Counted from the first letter of the stretch, positions 25,677 through 33,510 are shown. The stretch is DNA of 64,000 nt from Treponema sp. JC4 (GCF_000260795.1 NZ_AJGU01000005.1:51613-115612), one strand, 5' to 3'. A program made the numbers and translations. Notes: generated by a model from the sequence alone, not told the origin.

Positions 25677-25815
25677 GGCGGGAGGGAGCAGAGTGCAGGG
25701 CAAAAACATTCTATTTTTGTCTGCCGCGCTAGCGGCGCATTCAATAGTTTCCTTACAAAAATAGCATGTAGCGAGGTACCGAGCGGTTTTGGCCTGTACT
25801 CTGATCCCGGTAGCC
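25677..25815 (-). repeat. Foldback intergenic repeat, family R1, copy 3
   Basis: Read on the minus strand it matches copy 2 through the whole core, but begins AAAACCGCTCGGTACCT like copy 1. Outer arms CAGAGTGCAGG (25690-25700) and CCTGTACTCTG (25793-25803) pair with one G-U. It fills most of the gap before leuA. Before it, 25622-25676 shows only an AAAATGCGTAGC stretch resembling the R2 start. Confidence 0.85.
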
Positions 25816-25855
25816 AAGATTTAGTAATACTTTATTAATTTTAGTCCCACTTCAA

Positions 25856-25884
25856 TTGACATAAACTTATAAATATCATATCCT
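25856..25884 (+). promoter_or_regulatory. leu leader promoter
   Basis: TTGACA (25856-25861), a 17-nt spacer and TATCCT (25879-25884), then 6 nt to the leader-peptide ATG at 25891. The transcript should start at or beside the ATG, so the leader peptide would be translated from a leaderless mRNA. Confidence 0.6.
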
Positions 25885-25890
25885 TGAGCC

Positions 25891-25947
25891 ATGAATAACA
25901 AATTGCTACTACTATCTCTATCTTCTCTTTTTTACTGCAAGCGATAG
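25891..25947 (+). CDS. leuL: Leucine-rich leader peptide of the leuA attenuator
   Basis: The 18-codon reading frame encodes MNNKLLLLSLSSLFYCKR followed by TAG. Six of the 18 residues are Leu, with four consecutive Leu codons (TTG CTA CTA CTA), three of them the usually rare CTA. It lies between a promoter and a Rho-independent terminator just before leuA. This is the standard design of ribosome-mediated attenuation: stalling when charged tRNA-Leu is scarce allows the antiterminator to form. It is too short for ordinary gene callers. Confidence 0.85.
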   Translation: MNNKLLLLSLSSLFYCKR

Positions 25948-26022
25948 GTAGTGTGATTTATTCATATTCAGATTAAATTGCAAATAACAAAGACCTGTCC
26001 TTGCGACGGGTCTTTTTTTTTT
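25906..26022 (+). promoter_or_regulatory. leuA transcription attenuator
   Basis: Three competing pairings are visible. Segment 1 (25908-25916, ACTACTATC in the Leu codons) can pair with segment 2 (25943-25952, GATAGGTAGT) with one bulge. Segment 2 (GATAGGT, 25943-25949) can instead pair with segment 3 (ACCTGTC, 25993-25999). Segment 3 with segment 4 forms the terminator: AAAGACCTGTC (25989-25999), loop CTTGC, GACGGGTCTTT (26005-26015) with a T-tract to 26022. Leucine shortage should favour 2:3 and read-through into leuA. Confidence 0.8.
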
Positions 26023-26036
26023 AGGAGAAATATATT

Positions 26037-27710
26037 ATGAAGAACGTTGAAAAGTACAAGCCATTCCAGCCGATTCCAATTACAAACCGAACCTGGCCGA
26101 CTAAGACTATCACAAAGGCGCCAACCTGGGTGTCTGTAGATTTGCGCGACGGAAACCAGGCCCTTATCAATCCTATGGGTGTTGAACAGAAACTTGAATT
26201 TTTTGACCTTCTTGTAAAACTCGGCTTTAAGGAAATCGAAGTTGGTTTCCCTTCAGCATCTGATACTGAATTTAATTTTATGCGCCGCCTTATCGAAGAA
26301 AATCACGTGCCGGAAGATGTTACCCTTCAGGTTCTCTGTCAGGCCCGCGAGCATCTGGTAATCCGCACTTTTGAAGCTCTCAAAGGTGTAAAAAAGGCAA
26401 TTTTCCACATTTATAACTCAACTTCTCCGGCTCAGCGCAAGTACACCTTCAATAAATCAAAAGAAGAAATCAAACAGATTGCGATTGACGGTGTAAAATG
26501 CGTAAAAAACTGCCTGAAAGATGCCGGCGACACAGATATCCGCCTGGAATACTCACCGGAAAGTTTCTCTAACACAGAAATTGACTATGCTGTAGAAGTT
26601 TGTGAAGCTGTAATGAAGGAATGGGGCGCAACTCCAGATAACAAAATCATTTTGAACCTGCCAACAACTGTTGAATGTGCTTTGCCTAACCAGTTTGCAG
26701 ACCAGATTGAATACTTCTGCCAGAAGATTTCTGACCGCAATTCCTGCATAATTTCCCTCCACAACCACAATGACCGTGGAGAAGGTGTTGCTCAGTGTGA
26801 ACTTGGACTCCTTGCCGGCGCTGACCGCGTGGAAGGCTGTCTCTTTGGAAACGGTGAACGCACTGGAAACCTGGACATTGTAACTGTTGCCTTGAATATG
26901 TATACACAGGGAGTTGATCCTCAGCTGGATTTCAGCAATATCGAACACATTGCAAACGACTATATGCGCCTGACCGGTATGTCAATTCACCCTCGTACTC
27001 CTTATGCCGGTGAACTTGTATTTACTGCTTTCTCTGGTTCTCATCAGGACGCAATCCGCAAGGGTATGGCTGCCCGCACAAAGATGGAAGACAATGCCGT
27101 TTGGGATGTACCATATCTCCCAATTGACCCGCACGATATCGGTCGCCAGTACGAAGGAATTATCCGTATCAACAGTCAGAGCGGAAAGGGAGGAGCTGCT
27201 TACATCCTCGAACAGGATTTTGGAATTGTTGCGCCAAAGGCTATGCACCCTGCAATCGGCGAAGTTATCAAAACTGCCGCAGACAAGGCTCAGCGCGAGC
27301 TTAAATCTCAGGAGCTTTATGACGAGTTTGCAGCCCGCTGGCTCAATACAAAAACACCTCTCAACGTTATCGAAATCAGCGAGCGTCATATTGAAGGTGA
27401 ACGCGGTGAGAACGAAAACGAGCAGGTAGCTTGTATGGCAACTGTTGCCTGGGAAGGCAAAAATTATGCAATCGCTGCTAACGGAAACGGACCTTTGGAT
27501 GCCTTTGTAAATGCCATGAAGCAGACTCCGGCTCCTCGTTTCAATATCACAAGCTTCCACGAGCATTCTATCGGTAAAGGTTCTGATACAAAGGCTATTG
27601 CCTACGTTCAGATTACCAAGGAAGACGGAAATCAGGTTTGGGGTGTAGGAAAGAGCTCTAACGTTGGCCGCGCCGGTATTGCCGCCGTTGTCAGCGCCCT
27701 CAACTTTTAG
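26037..27710 (+). CDS. leuA: 2-isopropylmalate synthase
   Basis: LeuA condenses 2-ketoisovalerate with acetyl-CoA, the first step of leucine synthesis. The 557-residue protein is the long form (LeuA type 2, as in actinobacteria and yeast). Motifs are DLRDGNQALINPM (metal Asp and catalytic Arg), ISLHNHNDRGEG (metal His pair) and GNGERTGN. The C-terminal third is the regulatory domain for leucine feedback. TTAGGAG lies 9 nt before the ATG, directly after the attenuator T-tract. No leuB, leuC or leuD is adjacent. Confidence 0.94.
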   Translation: MKNVEKYKPFQPIPITNRTWPTKTITKAPTWVSVDLRDGNQALINPMGVEQKLEFFDLLVKLGFKEIEVGFPSASDTEFNFMRRLIEENHVPEDVTLQVLCQAREHLVIRTFEALKGVKKAIFHIYNSTSPAQRKYTFNKSKEEIKQIAIDGVKCVKNCLKDAGDTDIRLEYSPESFSNTEIDYAVEVCEAVMKEWGATPDNKIILNLPTTVECALPNQFADQIEYFCQKISDRNSCIISLHNHNDRGEGVAQCELGLLAGADRVEGCLFGNGERTGNLDIVTVALNMYTQGVDPQLDFSNIEHIANDYMRLTGMSIHPRTPYAGELVFTAFSGSHQDAIRKGMAARTKMEDNAVWDVPYLPIDPHDIGRQYEGIIRINSQSGKGGAAYILEQDFGIVAPKAMHPAIGEVIKTAADKAQRELKSQELYDEFAARWLNTKTPLNVIEISERHIEGERGENENEQVACMATVAWEGKNYAIAANGNGPLDAFVNAMKQTPAPRFNITSFHEHSIGKGSDTKAIAYVQITKEDGNQVWGVGKSSNVGRAGIAAVVSALNF

Positions 27711-27719
27711 CAAATATTT

Positions 27720-27748
27720 TTGCAGATTTTGAATTCCAGTGATAGAAT
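27720..27748 (+). promoter_or_regulatory. Promoter predicted to give a leaderless mRNA
   Basis: TTGCAG (27720-27725), 17 nt, TAGAAT (27743-27748), 6 nt, ATG at 27755. It starts 10 nt after the leuA stop, so the downstream gene probably has its own promoter. Confidence 0.5.
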
Positions 27749-27754
27749 TAAAGA

Positions 27755-28885
27755 ATGATTACAACTCCAGACTATAACAATTGCATTGTAAACTTCTCTA
27801 ATTCTATCCTTAAATATTATGGTCTAAAGCCAGGACATCCTACAATGACTGCTGTAGACCGTACCCTTTCAAAAAATTACAAGAATGTAGTCGTAATAAT
27901 TCTTGACGGGCTTGGAATGGATGCCATAAATCATCACCTCCAGCCCGATGATTTTTTACGCAAAAACCTTAAAGCAGGAATTACTTCGGTTTTTCCGTCT
28001 TCTACAACTCCTGGCCTTACTTCCTTTGAAACAGCCCAGATGCCAATTGAACACGGCTGGCTTGGCGAAACAATGTTCTTCCGCCAGGAATATAAAATCG
28101 TAAACTGCTTTGATAATACCCTTAAGGATTCTTCTGAACCTGCGGGCTTTTTCTATCTTGCCGACTATTATCTTCCAAACGAAAAGCTTGATGAAATGCT
28201 GGCAAAAATCGGAAGAGTCCAGGTAAACCGCATTTCGCCGATGGGAAAAAATCCTTTTGCGAAAATCGACAGTATTACAGCCCGTGTAAAACGTGTCTGC
28301 CAGTCTAAGTGGAAGAGTTTTACCTTTGCCTATTGTGATGAGCCTTTCTGTACCATGCGTTCTAAAGGTGCTTATCATCCTGATAATACTCAGCTTATTA
28401 AAATCCTTAATGAAAAAATGGAAGTTCTTTGCAACAGCCTTAGTGATACAGTTGTCCTGATTACTTCTACTCACGGAATTTCTGATGTTGAAAACATAAT
28501 GCTTTCAAAAGACAGCGAAATTGCTGAAATGCTTCAGTTCCCGATTTCTATGGAAAGCCGCGCTGTAAGCTTTTACGTAAAGCCGGAGTGTAAGGACAGC
28601 TTCCGCCAGAAATTTGAAGCAAAATACGGAAGTGATTTTATTCTTTATTCTAAGGAAGATATTGAAAATAAAAAGCTTTTTGGTAATGGCGAGCCTAACA
28701 AAAATATTACCGGAATTGGTGATTTTATTGCTGTTGCCACAAGCGACAAGGCTTTTATCTGGGATGAAAACTCTCCGTCAAAAATCTGTGCCTGTGGCGG
28801 TCTGACCGATAAGGAAGTTCGAGTCCCTCTTATCATCATAGAAAAAGAGGGTGAAAATACTCTTGCTTTCGAAAGAAGAAAGTAA
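27755..28885 (+). CDS. Alkaline-phosphatase-superfamily phosphodiesterase/pyrophosphatase
   Basis: The 376-residue protein belongs to the type I phosphodiesterase/nucleotide pyrophosphatase group. VVVIILDGLGMDAINHH supplies the first metal Asp, and FPSSTTPGLTSF supplies the nucleophile Thr. LITSTHGISDVEN carries the later metal-binding segment, although the usual Asp-His (DHG) is THG here, so metal binding may differ. There is no signal peptide, so it is cytoplasmic. The substrate is unknown; relatives hydrolyse nucleotide or sugar phosphodiesters. Confidence 0.78.
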   Translation: MITTPDYNNCIVNFSNSILKYYGLKPGHPTMTAVDRTLSKNYKNVVVIILDGLGMDAINHHLQPDDFLRKNLKAGITSVFPSSTTPGLTSFETAQMPIEHGWLGETMFFRQEYKIVNCFDNTLKDSSEPAGFFYLADYYLPNEKLDEMLAKIGRVQVNRISPMGKNPFAKIDSITARVKRVCQSKWKSFTFAYCDEPFCTMRSKGAYHPDNTQLIKILNEKMEVLCNSLSDTVVLITSTHGISDVENIMLSKDSEIAEMLQFPISMESRAVSFYVKPECKDSFRQKFEAKYGSDFILYSKEDIENKKLFGNGEPNKNITGIGDFIAVATSDKAFIWDENSPSKICACGGLTDKEVRVPLIIIEKEGENTLAFERRK

Positions 28886-28936
28886 TGCGGCGGTTAAAAA
28901 TTTTTCTTAAAAATTTGCAGTGCATGTAACCGCCTG
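28886..28936. repeat. Short foldback element, family R5, copy 1
   Basis: TGCGGCGGTTAAAAAT at one end and TAACCGCCTG at the other; GGCGGTTA (28889-28896) pairs with TAACCGCC (28927-28934). A separate perfect hairpin, ACCATTCTGC-TCA-GCAGAATGGT, follows at 28939-28961. Together they probably end the convergent transcripts of the phosphodiesterase and murD. A similar element is at 32880. Confidence 0.5.
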
Positions 28937-28972
28937 AACCATTCTGCTCAGCAGAATGGTGTTGCAATTATG

Positions 28973-30544
28973 TTAAAATAATTTCTTTACAGCGGCCATG
29001 AACTTTTCTCCACGGTCAAATTCGTTGTTGAACATTCCAAAGGAAGTTGCGCCCGGAGAAAATACAATTACTTCCGAAGTTGCATCAACAGGGCTTTCAT
29101 CCCCTGCTTTTGCTGCCTTTTCTGCCTGCTTTACAAGATTTGCCTTGAGGCAGGTAAGCAGTTCATCAAGAGAATCAAAATCCCCGTAATAAGTTCTGCC
29201 TTTGTCATCAAGCGCCGGTAAAATTTTATCGGTGGCAGTTCCGCTTAAAAAGTAAATGTCCTTTACCGGGTGCTCGCCTGCTTCCGGACTGGCAAGGACT
29301 CTTACCAGTGGATCAAGCTCCAGCCCCTTGTCGGTACCGCCGGTAATCAGGGTAACAGGTTTTCCAAAGGCCTGCGTTGCCGCAGCCGCTGCTTCCGGAA
29401 CAGTTGCACAGGAATCATTGTAGAATTTGTATTCTTTTGAGCCGAATTTACAGGAATAAAAATACTGAAGGCGGTGGGTAATTCCCTGCCAGCTTCCAAG
29501 AATGGAAATGATTTTTTCTGCAGGAACGTGCATAAGGTACATAACAAGGGCCGCATTCAAAACGTTAGTGCGCATGTGTTCGCCAGGAACTGAAAGACCC
29601 TTCAAAATTATTTCAGCCTCTTCCATCTGAGGCAAAAGAATTTTTCCGGTAAAATTGCCTTTTTCATCCTTTTCCTGCCATACACCGTAGACTTTTCCAT
29701 CAGACTCTTTTGGTTTTTCTCCAGAGTAGCGGAGTACAGTCGCCTTAGATTCGCCTGCAAAAAGATTTCCCCAGGTTCCGCCACACGCAGGCCCAGTTCC
29801 AGGCTCATCGCCGCCAAAATCAAAAATAGAATAGTCGCCCCGGCTCTGGTTTGCGTAAATCAGGCGCTTGTCTGCAACGTAATCTTCCATATTGCCGTAC
29901 CAGTTCTGATGATCCGGCACGATTTTTGTAATCACAGAAATATAAGGGCGAGGAACTCCGCGTCCCCGCAAATCCGCAAGCTGCCAGGAAGAAAATTCAA
30001 TTACAACCGGAGTGTCGCTGGAAACTTCATCAAAAAAAGTTAGCGGGCTTACGGTAATGTTTCCGCCCAGAAAACTCTTGTAGCCAGCCTGTGTAAGTCC
30101 ATAGTGAATTGCGCTTACGGTAGAAGATTTTCCCTTGCTTCCGGTAACCGCAATAATAGGGCAGTCCGTAAAGCGCAGAAAAATGCTCAGGTCAGTTTCA
30201 ATGGCGCGGGCAGCCGCCAGATATTTGTTTCCTTCGTATTTTATTCCAGGGTTTTTAATAACGCAGTCAGCATTTTCAAAGTCTTCAATCCGGTGCTCGC
30301 CCAGGTGGAAGGTCAGGTTTTTTAGCGGCAGCGATTTATCCGCCATCAGCGCGTCTACAGAAGGTTTAAGCTGCTCGGCAGACTTCATATCGGTAGAAAT
30401 AACGTAAGCGCCCTTTTTCAAAAAAAAGCGTACTGCCGCAAGTCCTCCGCCGTTCAAGCCAAGTCCCATAACGGTTACCCGCTTGCCCTTAATGTCCTCA
30501 ATTGACGAAAATGCACATTTATTGCTGTAAGAATGAAACTCCAT
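28973..30544 (-). CDS. murD: UDP-N-acetylmuramoylalanine--D-glutamate ligase
   Basis: MurD adds D-Glu to UDP-MurNAc-L-Ala in peptidoglycan synthesis. The N-terminal Rossmann domain starts VTVMGLGLNGGG. The ATP site is AVTGSKGKSSTVS, YNDSCATVPEA gives the central-domain Asn/Asp motif, and TGGTDKGLEL opens the C-terminal ligase domain. At 523 residues it is longer than the E. coli enzyme (about 438), with extra segments in the central and C-terminal domains, which is common in spirochaetes as far as I recall. It supplies the same pathway as mraY at 5915. Confidence 0.9.
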   Translation of the reverse strand: MEFHSYSNKCAFSSIEDIKGKRVTVMGLGLNGGGLAAVRFFLKKGAYVISTDMKSAEQLKPSVDALMADKSLPLKNLTFHLGEHRIEDFENADCVIKNPGIKYEGNKYLAAARAIETDLSIFLRFTDCPIIAVTGSKGKSSTVSAIHYGLTQAGYKSFLGGNITVSPLTFFDEVSSDTPVVIEFSSWQLADLRGRGVPRPYISVITKIVPDHQNWYGNMEDYVADKRLIYANQSRGDYSIFDFGGDEPGTGPACGGTWGNLFAGESKATVLRYSGEKPKESDGKVYGVWQEKDEKGNFTGKILLPQMEEAEIILKGLSVPGEHMRTNVLNAALVMYLMHVPAEKIISILGSWQGITHRLQYFYSCKFGSKEYKFYNDSCATVPEAAAAATQAFGKPVTLITGGTDKGLELDPLVRVLASPEAGEHPVKDIYFLSGTATDKILPALDDKGRTYYGDFDSLDELLTCLKANLVKQAEKAAKAGDESPVDATSEVIVFSPGATSFGMFNNEFDRGEKFMAAVKKLF

Positions 30545-30553
30545 ATATAATCC

Positions 30554-30642
30554 TCATTAGGAGGGGAAAGCCTTCCCCTGGTTCCAGCCTGCTTCGCAGT
30601 CTTCCACCACCCTTTCTAGCGGGGAGACCCCGCAGCGCCCCC
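30554..30642 (-). repeat. GC-rich repeat, family R3, copy 1
   Basis: On the minus strand: GGGGGCGCTGCGGGGTCTCC, then GAAGACTGCGAAGCAGGCTG, then AGGGGAAGGCTTTCCCCT. A diverged copy in the other orientation is at 61984-62064. Both contain small hairpins (GCGGGGTCTCCCCGC; AGGGGAAGGCTTTCCCCT). Confidence 0.7.
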
Positions 30643-30650
30643 GTCCTGAA

Positions 30651-30683
30651 AATAAAAAAGGTCTCTCCTTAGCGGAAAGACCT
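30651..30683 (-). terminator. Rho-independent terminator of tRNA-Leu
   Basis: On the minus strand AGGTCTTTCC, loop GCTAA, GGAGAGACCT form a 10-bp stem (one G-U) followed by TTTTTTATTTT. It begins 10 nt after the tRNA 3' end. Confidence 0.85.
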
Positions 30684-30692
30684 CTTAAATCC

Positions 30693-30778
30693 TGCCGGGA
30701 ACCGGGGTCGAACCGGCACGCCGATTGCTCGGCACAGGATTTTAAGTCCTGGGCGTCTACCAGTTCCGCCATCCCGGC
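30693..30778 (-). tRNA. tRNA-Leu (anticodon UAA)
   Basis: The 86-nt gene starts GCCGGGATGGCGGAACTGG and ends with acceptor strand TCCCGGC plus discriminator A. The anticodon loop in GGACTTAAAATCC gives anticodon UAA. The long variable arm (TGCCGAGCAATCGGCG) is typical of tRNA-Leu, and the T loop GGTTCGACCCC is standard. CCA is not encoded. It reads UUA and UUG; the leuA leader mainly uses CTA, which needs another isoacceptor. Confidence 0.95.
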
Positions 30779-30850
30779 AAGTGATGTTAATAATAGTAGA
30801 AAATAGCAAAAGTTTCAATCACAGGGCATAATAAATTATGCAGGTGAACT

Positions 30851-30985
30851 GGTGCGTGCGAAAAGCCTAAGTCAAAACCGCGCCATAAGGCGCTACATGC
30901 TATTTTTGGTTGGAAACTATTGGACAGGCCGCTAGCGCGGCACCCAAAAATAGAATGTTTTTGCCTCAGGCTTTTCGCCCGCACC
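30851..30985 (+). repeat. Foldback intergenic repeat, family R1, copy 4
   Basis: The core (AAAACCGCGCCATAAGG, CGCTACATGCTATTTTTG, GCCGCTAGCGCGGC, AAAAATAGAATGTTTTTGCC) matches copies 2 and 3. The outer arms are unlike theirs but complementary to each other: GGTGCGTGCGAAAAGCCT (30851-30868) with AGGCTTTTCGCCCGCACC (30968-30985), 17 of 18 positions paired. It lies between tRNA-Leu and pyrKD. The 506-nt gap 30545-31050 is thus filled by R3, the terminator, the tRNA, this element and a promoter. Confidence 0.85.
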
Positions 30986-31015
30986 AAGATTTAGCCGCAA
31001 TAATTATTTATCCGT

Positions 31016-31044
31016 TTGTCCTGTTTTCAATAATCTGCTAAAAT
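31016..31044 (+). promoter_or_regulatory. pyrKD promoter predicted to give a leaderless mRNA
   Basis: TTGTCC (31016-31021), 17 nt, TAAAAT (31039-31044), 6 nt, ATG at 31051. No Shine-Dalgarno site is present. Confidence 0.55.
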
Positions 31045-31050
31045 GTCGCC

Positions 31051-32847
31051 ATGATTAAAGATTGCCACGGAGTTCCGCTTCCAGTTTTTGCGGATGGAAA
31101 AGTTGTTAGTGTAAGTGTAGTCGAAGGCGCAAATCCTTCGGGTTCTGTAAAAAATCTTAAAATAAGTCTTTCGGCAGGTAACCAGCTTCCTCTCCCGGGG
31201 CAGTTTTACATGCTTCATGCAAAGAGAAGCGACGTGCTTTTGCCACGTCCAATCAGCGTTTATCATTCAGAAAAGCGGGCAGATGGCAGCGTAGAAATCC
31301 AGTTTTTAATTTTAGTAAAAGGAAAGGGAACTGTAGAACTTACCGCTCTGCGACCAGATGATCAGGTTAGCCTTTTAGGCCCTTGTGGAAACCGCTTTGA
31401 AGTTGCTGCAGGCTCTCGTGTCTGCATCGTGGGCGGAGGAATCGGTGTGGCGCCGGTAGCTGGCCTTGCAGAATCTCTTTCTGCCGCTTCTTACGACTTT
31501 TTTGCCTCTTTTAAGAGTGGCTCTTATGGGCTTGACTACATAAAACCCGCAAATCTTACTATTACAACTGATGACGGTTCTGTGGGCCTACACGGAATGC
31601 TTTCTGTGGCATTTACAGCAGAACTTCTTCAATCAAAAAAATATGATGCAGTTTATGCCTGCGGTCCAACTCCTATGCTTGCCTATATTCAGAAGGTTTG
31701 TGCAGAAAGTGGCACAAAATGCTATTTGAGTATGGAAGCCCACATGGCTTGTGGAGTCGGTGTTTGTCTTGGCTGTGTAATTGACACTACTGAAGGTAAA
31801 AAACGCTGCTGTAAGGAAGGCCCGATTTTTGAAGGCAGCAAGCTGATTTTTGAGAAAAAAGACAGCGTTGGCGGAGTAAAAATCCAGCCTCGCCGAGACC
31901 CTCTTGCAGATGGCCTGGAACCAGATTTGAGCGTAGACCTTGCGGGCGTTCATTTTGAAAATCCTGTAATCGGCTCTTCCGGCGCCTTTGGTTTTGGAAC
32001 TGAATATGCTTCTGTTTTTGATGTAAACCGCCTTGGAGGAATTTCCAGCAAAGGTCTTACCCTTGAGCCTCGCCAGGGTAATGACGGAATCCGTCTTTGG
32101 GAAACTCCAAGTGGCCTTATGAATTCAATTGGTTTGCAGAATCCTGGAATTCCTCATTTTATAAAAGAAGAGCTTCCTCAGATGATGGCCCTTAAGCCTG
32201 TTGCAATTGCAAACCTTTCGGGCTCGTCGCTTGAAACTTATGTAGAAGGTGCAAAACTTCTTGATAAAACTGATGTTCCGATGATTGAACTTAATATTTC
32301 CTGTCCTAATGTTAGTGCAGGAGGTGCAGCTTTTGGAATGACCTGTTCGGCAGCTGGCGATGTTGTTCGTGCAGTTCGTGTCGCAACTTCAAAACCTCTT
32401 GTCGTAAAACTGACTCCACAGGCACCTGATTTAATTGGCGTTGCAATGGAATGTATTAAGGCTGGGGCTCAGGGAATAAGTCTTTGTAATTCTTTCCAGG
32501 GAATTGCGGTTGATATAGAACGCGGAGTTCCTGTTTTTGAAAAGGTAAAAGCCGGGGTAGGCGGGCCTGCAGTCCGTCCGATTGCGGTGAGACTTGTTTA
32601 CGAACTTGTAGAAGCAATTAATAAGCTTCCGGAAAGCCAGCGGGTTCCTGTAATTGCGATTGGTGGCATTGCCACCTGGCAGGATGCCGTTGAATTTATT
32701 ATGGCGGGGGCACATGCTCTGCAGGTTGGAACTGCAACCTTTGCAAATCCTTATGCCATGGTAGAAATTATTGACGGTCTTGCTGCCTTTATGAAGCGCA
32801 AGGGCTACAAGAGTCTTGATGATTTCCGTGGCTGTATACAACGATAA
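31051..32847 (+). CDS. pyrKD: Fused dihydroorotate dehydrogenase: electron-transfer subunit PyrK + catalytic subunit PyrD (class 1B)
   Basis: One 598-residue chain joins the two subunits of the NAD-dependent class 1B enzyme that oxidises dihydroorotate to orotate. Residues 1 to about 285 are PyrK: the FAD-binding RPISVYHS, the NAD-site GGGIGVAPVAGLAE, YACGPTPML, and [2Fe-2S] cysteines in CGVGVCLGCVIDTTEGKKRC. From about 293 PyrD follows: GSSGAFGFGTEY, NISCPNVSAGG with catalytic Cys418, KLTPQAPD and IAIGGIATWQDA. In Bacillus and Lactococcus these are separate proteins; a fusion fixes 1:1 stoichiometry. The promoter predicts a leaderless mRNA. Confidence 0.92.
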   Translation: MIKDCHGVPLPVFADGKVVSVSVVEGANPSGSVKNLKISLSAGNQLPLPGQFYMLHAKRSDVLLPRPISVYHSEKRADGSVEIQFLILVKGKGTVELTALRPDDQVSLLGPCGNRFEVAAGSRVCIVGGGIGVAPVAGLAESLSAASYDFFASFKSGSYGLDYIKPANLTITTDDGSVGLHGMLSVAFTAELLQSKKYDAVYACGPTPMLAYIQKVCAESGTKCYLSMEAHMACGVGVCLGCVIDTTEGKKRCCKEGPIFEGSKLIFEKKDSVGGVKIQPRRDPLADGLEPDLSVDLAGVHFENPVIGSSGAFGFGTEYASVFDVNRLGGISSKGLTLEPRQGNDGIRLWETPSGLMNSIGLQNPGIPHFIKEELPQMMALKPVAIANLSGSSLETYVEGAKLLDKTDVPMIELNISCPNVSAGGAAFGMTCSAAGDVVRAVRVATSKPLVVKLTPQAPDLIGVAMECIKAGAQGISLCNSFQGIAVDIERGVPVFEKVKAGVGGPAVRPIAVRLVYELVEAINKLPESQRVPVIAIGGIATWQDAVEFIMAGAHALQVGTATFANPYAMVEIIDGLAAFMKRKGYKSLDDFRGCIQR

Positions 32848-32879
32848 AGCCCAAAACGCTTGCGCTTATGCGCAAGTGA

Positions 32880-32931
32880 CAGGCGGTTAGGTGCCTTCGG
32901 AAGTTGGAATGATGCATTTTTAACCGACGCA
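32880..32931. repeat. Short foldback element, family R5, copy 2
   Basis: On the minus strand TGCGTCGGTTAAAAAT...TAACCGCCTG, sharing both ends with the element at 28886 but with a different middle. A perfect hairpin CTTGCGC-TTAT-GCGCAAG lies just before it (32859-32876), after pyrKD. Confidence 0.45.
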
Positions 32932-32965
32932 TAAAAAAAGGCTATCGGGGTAAACCCGACAGCCT
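32932..32965 (-). terminator. Terminator of the small membrane-protein gene
   Basis: On the minus strand AGGCTGTCGGG, loop TTTAC, CCCGATAGCCT with a TTTTTTT tail. A second perfect hairpin AGAAATCAGC-TGGC-GCTGATTTCT (32997-33020) lies between it and the gene. Confidence 0.8.
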
Positions 32966-33034
32966 AAACCTCCTAATTCGCGGAACTAGTCCGCCAAGAA
33001 ATCAGCTGGCGCTGATTTCTAATGAATTATCAAA

Positions 33035-33460
33035 TTAGTCTTTAACCCAGCCGAAGATAGCGCAAAGCCAGCCGGCAAGAATTAGATAGAATCCAAAATA
33101 AGCGTGTTTAATGAAGCTTTTTCCTGCTGCACGCCAGATTTTTCCACCCAAAGAAGAGTCGCTGAGAACTCCAGTCAAAAGAAGACAAAGAATAACTCCG
33201 CCTGCAAGTGTTATTGCCAGAGCAATAAGTCTATGAGTTTTGTTGAAGTTTGCTAAAAGTGAAAAAATGATTCCAAGAGCAGCACCAATACAAATCAAAA
33301 GAATTCCAACTGTAGAAGTTCCAAAGTTTTTGAAATCAAGGAATTTGAATGCATTTGGAGTCTGTCCCAAAACCTTTACAATAGGACAAAGAAGGCCTGC
33401 AATAACCAGAGCCATACCAATAAAATAAACGATGTTAGAATTTAATAATTTCTTTCCCAT
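33035..33460 (-). CDS. Small integral membrane protein, unknown function
   Basis: The 141-residue protein has four hydrophobic helices (about 10-30, 48-70, 78-98 and 117-137), separated by short polar loops. Residues 30-45 (GQTPNAFKFLDFKNFG) form the longest loop. No family is recognised. GGAG lies 6 nt before the ATG. It is expressed alone, between a long AT-rich inverted repeat upstream and its own terminator. Confidence 0.75.
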   Translation of the reverse strand: MGKKLLNSNIVYFIGMALVIAGLLCPIVKVLGQTPNAFKFLDFKNFGTSTVGILLICIGAALGIIFSLLANFNKTHRLIALAITLAGGVILCLLLTGVLSDSSLGGKIWRAAGKSFIKHAYFGFYLILAGWLCAIFGWVKD

Positions 33461-33510
33461 TTTTTCTCCGTTTATTAATATTTAAATTATATCACAGCTT
33501 TTAAAATAAC

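Noticed and set aside
30557..30772. Open frame across tRNA-Leu on the minus strand
   Set aside because: It is made of tRNA, terminator and R3 repeat sequence, not coding sequence.
1257..30985. R1 repeats as a CRISPR array or insertion sequence
   Set aside because: Copies are kilobases apart, in both orientations, without spacers, cas genes or any encoded transposase.
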